Positions 33,376 to 50,249 of a stretch of DNA of 64,000 bases are shown piece by piece. The translations under genes and the position numbers were made by a program. The DNA lies in contig JARFJB010001912.1 of NCBI GenBank assembly GCA_036346205.1, forward strand, positions 434,001-498,000, written 5' to 3'. A model generated the notes under the pieces. It ran no database searches. It saw nothing but the letters and a program-made list of their open reading frames with translations, and was not told the DNA's origin. Numbering within the stretch: position 1 is the stretch's first letter; each line of letters begins with the position of its first letter. This stretch comes from Vesta saturnalis. Its lineage: Eukaryota; Arthropoda; Insecta; Coleoptera; Lampyridae.

Positions 33376-36071
33376 CTAAACTTTTTTTTTTAAATAAAAT
33401 TTACTACAACTTTCCATACTAAACATTTCAATACGACGTTTTGTCTTTTCAGGACCACCCTCAACAATATTTTTTTAAATGCGGACCTGGATTTTTTACT
33501 ACAATTTTTTTGTAAGGTTCTTATAGCTTAATACAATGATATAAAATTCTTGACTATTCTACTACGTTTCGTCTGTGAAAAATCATCATCTTTATGGCTT
33601 CTTACTGAAATGAATTAAATTTTTTACTACATTTCTTTGTAGGTTTTGTATAATCTTAAGACACTGCTATGGCATTCCTAACCATACACATTTCATCTAT
33701 GATCATCATCTATAAGCCTTTTGTAATAGTTTTTAAATCAGTAACTTTCATAGCTGGTTTTTAAAAATACTCTAATTTTATTTGCTACTGTTAGGTCAGT
33801 CTTAAAATATCACATTTGTTCATTATCATTAGATGTAAAAATAAACTGTTAAATTTTGTGATTATCATTATTTTTTTATAAATAAATAAATAAAAATAAA
33901 TAAATAATTTTTTTGTTGTCAAATTGAGTTTTTATAGTAAATTTGTTTTAACGTGTGTAGCGACCTTTAGGGATGGTAGGTGTATGGCGAGCTTTAGATT
34001 CTTTGTTTGTGAATTATTTTTTTTGTAATTTAGGTTGTTTTTCCTTATTATTCCTCGTTTATAGAAGTTTGATTAACGCTTATTTGTAAATAGTTGTCTA
34101 TAAGTTTAATTAAGGTTTGTTTCGTTTGATTTCCGTAGAATATAATAGAAAATTATTTAAATAAATAGTGTAATTTATCTGTGTATGATGTCATGTTATC
34201 GACATAAAGACGCTTAAGTATAGTTGTTCAGTGTATTAGTGAATATGCTGGTTTTGAGTCATAGAGATTACATGTGGGCCTTATTGTTCGTACTTTAAGG
34301 TAAACATAGAGAGGCTGTACAGGATACTTTGGCTGACGTTTGAGTTTTTGAAAATTTACCGAGTCCTTACGGACGGAAACGAATTTGTGTATTGGGGTAC
34401 TAAATTTTCCCCTTCCGTTTTTTTAATTGGTGGAATTCAATTAGATAAGATTTTTTTATGAGTAGTGGGATTAAAAATCAAAGATGGATTTTTGTGAATA
34501 ATTTTTGGGATTCTGAAACTGATCGTGCTTTCGAGTAGTATACGTTGCCGTTTAGTGTTACGCTTTAAGGGGTGGTTTAGAACGTTGAAATTTTGGGACC
34601 TTGTGGTGTTTAACGAACGTATTTGTTGTGTAGTAAGGGTAGTTTAGCTACTCCTGAAGATTACCTGTGAAAGGTATTTTATTAAAATTGTTCATCACCA
34701 AAGGATTATGCCTAGTGCCGATTTCGGTTTTACGTAAAGTTACCTAGAGGACATCGTCGTGTTGTATAGTGCTTCAGTGACCTCTTTGGTTCATATCGCT
34801 TCTGCGGATTTTAAAATCATCGTTCTTCCAAGTGCCTCTTATTTACCGTACAAAGCGTACTTAAAGATAAAGAAACTTTCGCAATATATTAAAAATTATA
34901 TTTAATTAAATCAAGTTATTAACATTTTGGATTATTAGTGGAAATAAAACCAATTAACAGCTAAAAGTTATCAAGTAATTGTGAACGCTCAAATTATTAT
35001 TATTTTAAAAGAAGTTTTGAATTTATGCAGTAACATTTTAACGCGATTCAATCCAAGAATTGTTGGTGTACCATAGAACAATAGTCAACATTTTATTCAT
35101 CTTATGCCAGACCAGGAAGATTCCATTTCCGTTATAGCAGTAATCGACCATCATTTTCCACTTATATTGTAACACAGAAGAGGTGTAATTCTAGACCTTT
35201 AAGGTAATATAATATTGTGTTTTTTTTATTGAAAATTTTGAAGATTTTTGTGGTTCGATTTATTTTTTTTGTGTTTATGAAAGTTTGAAAGCGGGGTCAT
35301 TATCTTTTTTTGTTAAAGTAAGTTGTTGTTTGAAATCGTTTAGCGTAATTAATTATAGTTTTGACGCTCCGCCTTCACACTTTTTTTTATTTTGGTATTA
35401 AAGGGCAATCCCTATTGTAGTGTGGGTATATTATCCACGAATTATAAATATAGGTTAAACGATTTAGACTGGCGTAAAAGCAGTATTCTGATCAGGCATC
35501 CTGTCGCCTTTTAAGCATTTATTTTTTTGTTTATACGCATTATCGTATGTTTACATTTTTTTTTTATATTTAACATTTTTATTATTTTATTATAGTTTTG
35601 TTAGGTTTTACAAATGTGTTTTGATTCTATGGAAACCCTTTTGTGTTACATAAGAGTTTTTTTTTGCAAATTGCAAATTACCGGCGTTTTAGTTTTTAAC
35701 GTAACGAGGTTAGTTTTTTTGCTTTATTGAGTAATAGCGTTCTTAATATTTAGTATTTTATTTGATTTTTAGTTGAATATTAATTCAGTTTAGAGTTCAT
35801 TCTATAGCTTATTATTATTTTTTGTTTTGTTTTGATTATTATTTAATGCCTAATTTATTACACGGAGGTGTATTAACGTAACGTTATTGAGTGTTTATCA
35901 CGCTTTTATTTGACAAGTGTGTAGTGTTTTTGAAGCCCGATTTCAGGTAGTTTGCTGAGTTGCTGTCCAGCACACCTGGGATTGATTGCGGATAGGTAAG
36001 CGTATGTTTTTTGTATGTTTACACACGCTATGTACTCGTAATTTTGGCACGACGACCCTTATTTTGACTAC

Positions 36072-36090
36072 TAAACATTCTGGCGCCCAA
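36072..36090 (+). other. Possible LTR 3' end and tRNA-Lys primer-binding site
   Basis: The sequence reads TAAACA, three bases, then TGGCGCCCAA. TGGCGCCC is complementary to the 3' end of tRNA-Lys and serves as primer-binding site in many LTR retroelements. An LTR would be expected to end in CA just before it. The same arrangement with the same spacing is at 50232-50249. No internal coding region follows, so at most this is a decayed relic. Confidence 0.4.
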
Positions 36091-36863
36091 ACCGAATTGA
36101 TTTTGTCTCCATCCCCTATTGTGACTTACGTAAGATTTACTATTCTGGATGTGCAAAAAAGGCCAATTTATCTGTAATCCCGTTCTACCACCCGTTTATA
36201 CCGTTACATGTTGTTTTATTTTTAGGGTCAACATCTGATGTCGATCAATGCACATGTATATTTTTATTTTATGTATTATAAAGCTTGTTCAATACTTTGT
36301 TCAAATTATAGGTTTAGCACTTTCCAGAAAGGCAACTGGGTTACTACTAGACCATTTGGGTCAGATTATATTTTAGTTCGTAAAATTTCTCCCAAATTTT
36401 GGGTCACATATCGGATAGCGATCCCAACTTAGGATAACGATTATGTGCATTGCTCAGATTATTGTTTCTTAGATTATCACATTTTATATAAACATTAGCT
36501 GGTTATCTACCTTGTAAATAATATTTTAGCAAGTGGCTGTTAAAAGATCGTCAGTTGTTTCTTTATTCCTGTGGTCTAGGATGAAAATTCCTAGCCCGAC
36601 CTTTTACCTGGTTGGACCTAGTCCAGCGTTTATTTTAATTGTAACGTCTCTCTCCTTGTGCCGTAGCACTTTTCTTGATCCAGGGGCGACACAAAAGTTT
36701 AGATCAAGTGGTGCACTTTTAATCTTTCTATGTAGTTTTCTACGCCAAACCGCCCACACATTCAAGTGCCCACACTTTCTGCTTTTCTACCACAATCCTT
36801 TTGTGCACGTAACAATACTTTCCCTTCTTAATGATCATTTCCTTACTACAAGACGCAAAATAT

Positions 36864-36897
36864 ATGTAACTTCATAATTTATGTAACTTCATAATTT
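36864..36897. repeat. 17-bp perfect tandem duplication
   Basis: ATGTAACTTCATAATTT occurs twice back to back, suggesting a recent slippage event. Confidence 0.9.
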
Positions 36898-37204
36898 TCT
36901 TTCTATTATTGTGTTGTAACCTAAAGATTTCATAAAATAGTAATTTTTATGATTCAAGACTTTCAAATGGTTAATAACACTAATTTCGACATAAAAACAA
37001 GTTTAATGTGAAAGATAATTACAAGGACACATCGACTACAATAAATGTCCTGCTTTCAATGACAACGCTGTTCCAGTTAGTATTTATTTGTCTGCAATTA
37101 AATTGTATCAATGTTAATAATTCCTTCCAAACCAATCTCCTACACAACCTAACGTTACACAGTGAAAAACGATTTTATTAATTCATTATAAGTAACACTG
37201 CATT

Positions 37205-42380
<5,176 letters not shown>

Positions 42381-44513
42381 TCACAACTATCTATAATTTG
42401 TCTGAAGTTAAGTCCTAGGCGAGTTAAGTCCTTGTCTAGGACTATTACATCTCTTTGGCTGTGGAAGATATAGTTCTAGCTTATTCGCTAGTGTCGTATA
42501 TAGTTCAAATGAATAAAAACCAATTAAGTTTTGTAATCGGCCTGTTGAAATGAACAATTTTCAAATTTCCAGATTATTTTTTAAGCTTCGCAATCCTTTA
42601 TGTAATTTTAGACGAAGAAACAAAAAATGTAATATTGGTTCTTTTTAAATCCTTAGATTTAGCCGTCACTTGAATGAAATTTTACATTAATATTGTTAAG
42701 GGAGGTCTATCATCAATAATCGAATAACGAATTCTGCGAGCTATTTGCATACATTTACTGCTTGGATTAAGGTCCATACTATTTTATTCTAAACATGCAA
42801 GAAAATAGTGGTGGGAATTGATTGTCCCTATGGCTTAATTTAAATTTGGAATAATAACACTGACGCCTTTATAGTTCAATCAATCGGCCACTGCTCAACG
42901 AATATCTAAAATTATTCTTACTTGTAACTTCCCAGGGCTTCTGTAAGGCGTAGTCCTTATTCAGCAGAGTTAAACTTCTTTAATTAATCCTTAGGGTATT
43001 GCACTCGTGCAATTTCGACCTTTTACCTTCCTGGTGTAACTAAATGGGTCGGCTCACTCATGCCTCTTAACGCGTGCAAATAAAATTGGGCAATTTCGTT
43101 TACTGAATGCTCTCTAAAATATATACCACAGAATATTTTATGACTAAATTCTTAATTGTCTATAAACTTGATCGTTTTCATACGGTTAATAAACCCAAAT
43201 ATATTTACATGAGTATTATTAGTTTATACTGTGAAAATCGATTTACAACGCTTAACTTAACTTAACTTAATCTTTATTTAGTTTAAAAAAAAGGATCACT
43301 TTGAAAGATTATTTTTTATTGCGCGGGTTTTATACCCAATACTTTTTTTAATATAATGATTGCTGTTACTTCAATATTTGAAATAGCTTTTTAACAATTT
43401 CCAACTCACATTAATTAGTTTTAAATTACCCAAAAATGGGTTTTAGCAGTAACTGATGCTTAACTGTTTACAAAGTAAATTAGCTTAAAAAAAAAATTAC
43501 GCGCGCGTCCGCTTTCTCTAAGTGTTTGCTACCTAAGTACTGTCACTCTTCCTCTTTTATAGGTACTAACGCCCACCTTGCTAAACTTGATCAAAATATA
43601 TTGTGCTAAAACAAACCAGCCACACATAAGAGGGGCTTTAGATATCACGGGCCTTTACCGGCACTCAAAAAAAGGGATAGAAGGGAACTAATGCAGCTGA
43701 TACTTCAAAATCTCCGCCATCTTGCATTTCCTACAAAAATCGTATTACTTTCCAAAATATTCGACATTCACATTCAGTCAATACAACATTCACAACTAAA
43801 TTCAACTTTTTATGAAGGTCCATATTTGCGCAAAGTCCTTCTTCCGCAAAATTCAGTAAATTTCAACACCAATTGTCCTTGATCATACATACATTTTTTC
43901 ATTGTGAAATTCTAACTTGTTTATACAAGCAAAATACATAAATATTCATTTTACACTTTAATGTAATACTAACATATCATTAATTCGCTTACGCTACTAA
44001 TTTATAGCAATTAAACCTTGCGTTGCGGAAAATACAGAAGCCACACAATGGCACTCACTATAGTCTCAATATGGATTTGACTAAAACATTATTTCTCATT
44101 CAAATTTAATTTTTTCAACTCATAAAACTTTATACAAGATTTAAATAAGCTTTTACATGATACTCAATGCTTTACCAAAAATTCCCGTGGCATATTTACA
44201 CCAGACATACTATATACACAAAAAAATGTTCTCATGCAAACTCACTTTATCCAAAATGCGTCATATGCACAACACAACACTGCATATACCTAGTGCATCA
44301 AAATAATCTCACAACCAAACCACTAACGATACGAATAATAAAAGCGTTCATTGTTGCTGTTCTTGTCTAATACAATTTTAAATTCTGTACAAAGATAATG
44401 CGAAATTTACTAAACGCAATTTTCTCAATAATGGGTGTGCGTAAGGGAAGGTTATTTTTTTACTTTTACTAAACATTAAAGAACATTACTGATATTCATA
44501 ATCGAGTTGGGAT

Positions 44514-44553
44514 GAAATTTGGATTAAAGGTATCAACATTTAATCCAAATTTC
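44514..44553. repeat. Perfect 15-bp hairpin
   Basis: GAAATTTGGATTAAA (44514-44528) and its exact reverse complement (44539-44553) flank a 10-base loop. It could be a remnant of a small inverted-repeat element. No function is inferred. Confidence 0.85.
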
Positions 44554-44864
44554 GTCGCAAATTCCTGAGCTACAGTTCTTTTTAACTCGCATATTGAAGC
44601 GCTATAAAGTTATATGTATTTTTTTTTACATTACGTTCTAAGTAGATCTCAACAATTTTTCATGGGGCATTATCAGCGTAAAGAACAAACACATTATGTA
44701 TTTAAATAGAGACAAACATTTGAAATCAAAATAGGTGTAATACCTGCAATTTAATGAGTCCTTAAATAAAGACTAATTTATTACAATTTTGAGGTTCATT
44801 TAAGTAATCTCACGAAGGATGTTACTCATCTAAATGTCTAATACATTTTAAATAAAAGTTTAAC

Positions 44865-44914
44865 TAAAATACCCTTTACCGAAAATTAACACGGTTATTA
44901 CAAAGGGTATTTTA
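44865..44914. repeat. Perfect 13-bp hairpin
   Basis: TAAAATACCCTTT (44865-44877) pairs with AAAGGGTATTTTA (44902-44914) around a 24-base loop. Confidence 0.85.
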
Positions 44915-44944
44915 GAAAGGGCATGAAATTTTATATTTATTCAC

Positions 44945-44998
44945 TTGTCTAGTTTGAACCTAACTAGGCCTAACATATATCACGTCTAAACTAGACAA
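44945..44998. repeat. Perfect 11-bp hairpin
   Basis: TTGTCTAGTTT (44945-44955) pairs with AAACTAGACAA (44988-44998) around a 32-base loop. It lies only about 30 bases from the previous hairpin. Confidence 0.8.
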
Positions 44999-47024
44999 CG
45001 TTTGCTTAACTTTGTTATAAAATATTAGGGAAACCCTAAGTTAATTAGGTAGGGAATCTAGTTTAAAAACGACATTTGCAACCAAATATGAAATGTAACG
45101 GCAATTTTACAGTATACGTGAGTAGTGTGTCAAGATGATCTAAATTTAATCATTTTGAATAATTCTATTGATTATGTCACTTCTCTGAATATAGCAGTTG
45201 CCAGGATGGATCTATTTTGGATATGCATTAATGTCGTCGTTCATAGCCATGTGGTAAGCGTTAAAACCTACACGAGTGGTATACTATCGCGAACACCTCG
45301 ACATTTGCAATCGGAACAACATAATTTACAACATACGCTTCCTCAAATAACTCATTTACTAAACTTTCAATTATGTATTTTAATACCGATATATTCCTAA
45401 ATTTAGCACTTAATTTACTTTCTGATAAGGATCCCGCTAAGTTGATGTTGAGAAAAATAAGTAAAGTAAGAAGTAGGTAACATGAAAACACGTTTCATTC
45501 TTCTAGATTTGAACATTCGAAAACGTAATATATACGTGCACATAGTGAACACCTTTAGAGTATTTGACATATAAAAACAGCTTTTATGAAGCTGTCCAAT
45601 TTACGAGATTATGGCACCCTTAGCAAGTCCGTAAAAGGATAAAGTAATTAAAGGATACTTGAAAAGGTTATATTCTCACCCTAAAATTTTGTATTTTTAT
45701 CTGCATTAAAGCCATAACCCCTCTTTTATAGACAAATTTGACTTTATAGGTATGACAAAAATTGAAGTTTTCTTACAGAACATCTACTTTGTCGCAGTAT
45801 TATTATAAACTTAGTATTCTATACTTGGATAGAATAATAAACTGATCGAAGTCTGGTTGAATTTTCCAAACTACACGACATCACTCGAACCAAAAAATAA
45901 ATATACTTCTACAGCTTGAATTAATATTTACAACGTCAAAGTAGATCATTGATGTTAGAATTTCTAAACATTTACTAAAATCGCTCATGATGAATAATAG
46001 TAAATTATTTTTGTATCTGCCAAAAATTAATTGAGTATAAATTAAAGACTGTTACACATTGATTTAATGTAGTCCTTGAGTAACATGAAAGTTCTACTTA
46101 TCACTTCCGATCAATTCAATAGGGTATAGAATTTTTTAACACAAACTAAATTCGCTTTGGTCACATTGATGATCCGATAACAGTGACAGTTAACATGAAG
46201 TTAGAAACCTGACAAAAACACTATAATGATTTTGGGAGAGTGCCAAATTACTTTGCCCGATTTAAAGTCTTTGAAGCGACAAATTGCTGCACTCAGTAAT
46301 CAGTCATTTACTTATTGTCAACATAACAGTAACTTTGTTTTCATACATTAGTCTTGACATATTTACTAAAACAAATTTTTTTGTGTTCTGAGACGACAAA
46401 AATTCACTAAATATTGTGAACTATACGGACAGGGTCAATTTTAGCTAGATTTAGTTTTCACATAAAAATATCTATCAATAACACGCATTCCATTTTCACA
46501 CAAAATTATAATTTGCATTATCATGGCGAAATAGCAAAAATGAGACTCATATTTTACTAAGCGATATCGATTTTATTCAGTGTGATCTTTTGAATATTAC
46601 TCTTCCGGTAGACGAACTATATATTAATTGTAAAACAAAAAAGGGATAAAATATTGCACGTTGCGTGGAAACCAACGTCGACTAGTTCCTAGTAAAGAAG
46701 TCTTCCAAATGATTATTACACACTGCATTTGGTATAAAGGCTTATGTTAGGATTTTTAAGGGTTTAATTTTTAAATCTATATCAGTCGATAGAACTTAAT
46801 CTAATCAAAAAGTTTTCTAAAATACTACCTGTGCTCGAATAAAATTAAAGAACCTTATTTTAAAACAATATGTCATAACTGCACTTTCTCAAGTTTTCCA
46901 AAATTTCTTTTAAAACAGAAAATAGGTTAAATTAAAGAAGTATTAAAATGTAGATCAAAAAACGAGTTTTTGACGTTTTGACAAATTTTGAGTATTTATG
47001 AAAGATCTATGCAAGTTTCAACAT

Positions 47025-47189
47025 GATGTGTGTGCGTGCCAGCGTAAGTGAGTGCGTAGATGCGTGAGTGCGTCTGTGTGCGTGTTCGTGCGCGTGCACG
47101 TGTGCGTGTGGGTGTGCGTGGATGTGTGCGTTATCGTGTAAGTGTACTTATTTGTGTACGTGCGAGTGTGCGGTGCGTATGCGTGCGCA
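47025..47189. repeat. GT/GTGC-rich simple repeat at LINE 3' end
   Basis: About 165 bp of GTGTGCGTG-type sequence, CA-type on the minus strand, directly precedes a T9 run that is the poly(A) end of the minus-strand LINE. Confidence 0.85.
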
Positions 47190-48842
47190 TTTTTTTTTAT
47201 GATTGTGGACCTGAACAGGCCTATCGTGCTAAAGCACTCAAGAACACTTAGGAGGATGGATAGAGGGATAATGAATTGCCAATAGATGCCTATGAACAGC
47301 TACCTTAAATTTTCTCATATCATAAGTGAGAGGAAAACAGGAACTAGGGAGATCATTCCAGAGTTTAGAAGCCGTGTAGAAAAATGTGGATTGCGCCCGT
47401 TTGGTACGACAAGTGGAGATTTGTACTGCATACTGATGATGTGAATGAGCGAATCGAGTGTTTCTCGTAAAGATAGCCCGAGATGGTATCAAAGCATATA
47501 ATTCAGCAGCACAATAGCCGTTGTAATAACGATAATACAAAGAAAGAACTGAAACCATCCTTCAATGCTCAAGAGACTGTATGTGAGAAGTTAAGGACGG
47601 GTCATTTATAAGACTAATCGCTCTCTTTTGAATACGATCAACGATGTCGAGAGCGTATTGGGGAGCACTAACCCAAAGGTGAGAATTATATTCCAGATGA
47701 CGCCGAATTTGGGCCTTATACAGCAGAAGGAGTTGTCGAGAGGTAAAGTATTGCTTAGATCTGTACAAAAAGCCTATTGTACGAGCAGCTGTTTTGGTAG
47801 CTGACAGAAGATGGTCAACCCATGAGAGATTTGAAGATACAGTCATACGCAACAGAGTAATAGAGTCTGAAAACTTAAGAACTGAGCCATTCATACTTAC
47901 AACAGGAAATGACCGATCTTTTTTGGCGGACATAAGGCACCATTGAGTTTTGTTAGCATTAAATTTAACTAGATTATTGCTTACCCATTCGAGAATATGT
48001 TTAATGTCTTTGTTGATTGAATTTTCCATTTCAGCTTTAATTTCTTGATTTGACATAGAAGGTGGATTATCACTATGAGTAGACTGAGATGAACTACAGT
48101 GAAGAGTGCTATCGTCAGCAAAGCAATGGATGGGGTTAGTTGTTGAAGCAATAAGGTCATTTATGTACAGCAGAAAAAGTGTAGACGCTATAACGGATCC
48201 CTGTGGTACGCTCGCGTTAATGTTAATTTCTTTTGAAAAAAAGCCATCAACTACGACACGTATTCGTTTTTTATCAAGGAAACTAGAAACCCAGTTGATG
48301 AGCGTATCGTTTAACCCAAACGAGATGAGTTTGGCAAGTAAACATTTATGCCAAACTTGTTCAAATGCCTTTGAGGTATCTAAAGCGACTACACCTGTTT
48401 CACCGGACTGCTCTACTGTATTGTTCCAAACTTGGGTCACGTATGAAAGAAGATCGCCTGTTGAACGACTTTGCCTAAACTCATATTGGTGGTCACCAAG
48501 GAGTTTGTTAGTTTCAAGGAACGTGAGCAGTTGCTGATTTATGGCTTTTTCCATGATTTTAGACAAAATGGAAGTGATGGCAATTGGTCGGTAGTTTGAG
48601 TAATCGGTCTTATCGCCTTTTTTGGGAATAGGTTGAACATTTGCTAACTTCCATGATGAAGGGAATTCCCCAGAAGACATAGAGATCGTATAGAGCTAGA
48701 TAGGACTGGTACTAATTCGGGGGAACATTTCTTTGAGATAATAGCTGGGATTCCGCCTGGGCCAGGCGCTTTATTGAGATCAAGCCTACTGATGATCGAA
48801 TGAGCGTCTGTACATAGTTGCTGATTTGGGTATGGTTTACAT
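47190..48842 (-). mobile_element. 5'-truncated non-LTR retrotransposon, Jockey/CR1-like
   Basis: In minus-strand orientation the element starts inside the RT near 48842, runs through the RT and C-terminal domain to about 47240, has a short 3' untranslated part and ends in A9 (47190-47198). It lacks ORF1 and endonuclease. Both flanks are simple repeats that are CA/ACG-rich in the sense orientation (47025-47189 at the 3' side, 48843-49010 at the 5' side). The RT wording (YRPIAITSILSKIMEK, SKAFEQVWH, FADDSTLH) and the C-terminal NTRFAHSHH and LWNDLPSS motifs fit the Jockey/CR1 superfamily of arthropod LINEs. The exact clade was not determined. Confidence 0.88.
47238..48840 (-). pseudogene. LINE reverse transcriptase with internal stop and frameshift
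   Basis: The 5' part (48690-48840) contains the RT lead-in ISRLDLNKAPGPGGIPA, where the usual PGPDG has Gly for Asp, in a frame different from the main ORF. The main ORF (48680-47562, 372 codons) has PIPKKGDKTDYSNYRPI, ALDTSKAFEQVWH (catalytic Asp), VPQGSVIASTLFLLYIND and HCFADDSTLH (FADD in place of the usual YADD, about 48110), then thumb and connection sequence to HIQSLEH and a TGA. The same frame continues directly after that stop for another 106 codons (47558-47238), through RYYNGYCAAEL, NTRFAHSHH and LWNDLPSSCFP, which is the expected C-terminus. So the TGA is an internal nonsense mutation. The start at 48680 is only the first ATG after the frameshift. Confidence 0.9.
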
Positions 48843-49010
48843 TACGGTAACAGTTGTGGTTGTCGTTCTCGTTGTCGTTGCCCTGCCACTGCCGCCTTAA
48901 TGTCACCGCTGCTCGCCGGCGTCATCGTCGTCTTCGTCGTCGTCATCGTCGTCATGGTCGTCTGCGTTGTTGTCTTGGTTCTAGTGTTCGTGCGTGTGCG
49001 TTTATAGAAG
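48843..49010. repeat. GTC/GTT trinucleotide-like simple repeat
   Basis: The plus strand is rich in CGTCGTC, GTTGTC and CATCGTCGTC, and ends CGTGCGTGTGCG. It marks the 5' junction of the minus-strand LINE. Short minus-strand ORFs here (poly-Thr, poly-Asn/Asp) are repeat translations. Confidence 0.8.
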
Positions 49011-50240
49011 GCGGTATAGATGTTCCTAAATAAGTGGATGAAATGTGTCATAGAATATTCTGATTGTTAGGATATTCGAATATTATGCGTAGAATTTTAA
49101 ATTAAACCGTTAAGTTGCCGGGAATTTTATTCTAAAGTTTATTGTCGCAGTTTCAATAAACGGAATTGAAAAGCGTTTTAAGAAACATAATGTGTCGGTT
49201 TAAATTTATTTGTGTTATCGTGATTGATAAGGAGAGGTTCAGTCGTAGTTTCTTATTGAAAAATAGGATGTGGGCTTCTCGATTCTAGGCATCAAGTCTG
49301 TTTTTTTCTGGAAAATGCCCATTATGTAGTTTTAGTATGTAAGATTGCCTTTAACGTTGTGAGATGGAAAGAAAGAATTAGATTGATCAATTTTGTGCGA
49401 ATTAAGGTAATTCCTTTTCTGTTTATTTTTTGTGAATTTAATAGTTATTTTTTTGTTTTTGTTTAGACGGATGAATACGCTTTCTTTTGTGTACAGTATT
49501 GTATAGAAGCCCTTTATAATTTCACCGAGGTGTATTTAACCGTTGATCGTAATATCACATATTGTATGGTATTTTTTTATTTGTTATTTACTTACTTACT
49601 GTATACCAAAATTCATATCATGAAAATGTGTCAAATTTATTTTTTCGATATTATTATACCTTTAAGATGTTAAGTAAATTAAGGTACTTGGGAATTTTGA
49701 CCCTTGCAAGGACCTTCTCGATTTAATAGTTAGAATTTTACGCAAGAGAGCCCGCGCTTTACTTCCTTTCGGAAGTAAATTTATTTGTTTGCGATTTGAT
49801 GATGACTGTGACGATACCCTGTTTATTTTTTATTATCATAATATATAGATGGTGTTAATGCATTTGACGTATTATTCTGTTACTGAGTGTAAGTACGATT
49901 ATATGTAAGTTCATTTCTTTCTTACAGCGTTATTTTTACTTACGAAGCACTAAATTTGAAAGATAAGATATTTTGATTACATTTATGTTACTGAGCTATT
50001 TACTTCTTACGGGAATTTTTAACTTGCACGACCTTATAGCAGCAACGTTCATTTACTTATTTTGGTATGGTCTTGATCAAAGCTTTTATTACGTACAAAC
50101 ACTTTGAACCTCAATGCTTTTAATTTACCGATTCATCTGGTTTATGAAACATAATGTAAGCAAGGTTTTTATTTTGAACTTAGCTGTGGAATACTCGCAT
50201 ATTGGTATGTACACCCCGATATTGTCGATTATAAACAGAC
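49011..50240. other. T-rich stretch, possible LTR-like segment
   Basis: AT-rich without coding sequence. A stretch beginning TGTCATAGAATATTC (about 49048) and ending in TAAACA before the possible primer-binding site would be about 1.2 kb, a plausible LTR length. No second copy was found in the window. A string CGAGGTGTATTTAAC (about 49527) resembles GGAGGTGTATTAAC at 35865, also upstream of the other candidate site. Confidence 0.35.
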
Positions 50241-50249
50241 TGGCGCCCA
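50232..50249 (+). other. Possible LTR 3' end and tRNA-Lys primer-binding site
   Basis: TAAACA, three bases, then TGGCGCCCA. The layout matches 36072-36090 exactly. The following CCCCTATTGTG string (about 50266) also has a counterpart at about 36113. Two diverged copies of one LTR element is the simplest reading. Confidence 0.4.

Larger units (their letters stand above)
33376..37204. other. T-rich stretch with possible LTR remnant
   Basis: The plus strand is strongly T-rich (TTTTTTT runs, AATAAATAAATA at 33880-33905). No RT, integrase or gag motif was found. At its right part lies a possible LTR end and primer-binding site (separate entry). A 114-codon plus-strand ORF (36533-36877) has no recognisable domain. 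Confidence 0.45.
42381..47024. other. AT-rich stretch with small hairpins, no gene recognised
   Basis: About 4.6 kb with only short ORFs. At 43,250-43,272 there are four CTTAA-type units, too few for a telomere-like array. Three perfect hairpins are listed separately. Nothing else is supported. Confidence 0.5.

Noticed and set aside
36533..36877. 114-codon plus-strand ORF as part of an LTR element
   Set aside because: No gag, protease, RT or integrase motif. Composition follows the T/C-rich background.
43250..43274. CTTAA repeats as a telomere-like array
   Set aside because: Only about four units and not a known telomeric motif. Chance AT-rich repetition is enough.
48106..48537. 143-codon plus-strand ORF
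   Set aside because: It is the antisense shadow of the LINE reverse transcriptase on the minus strand.
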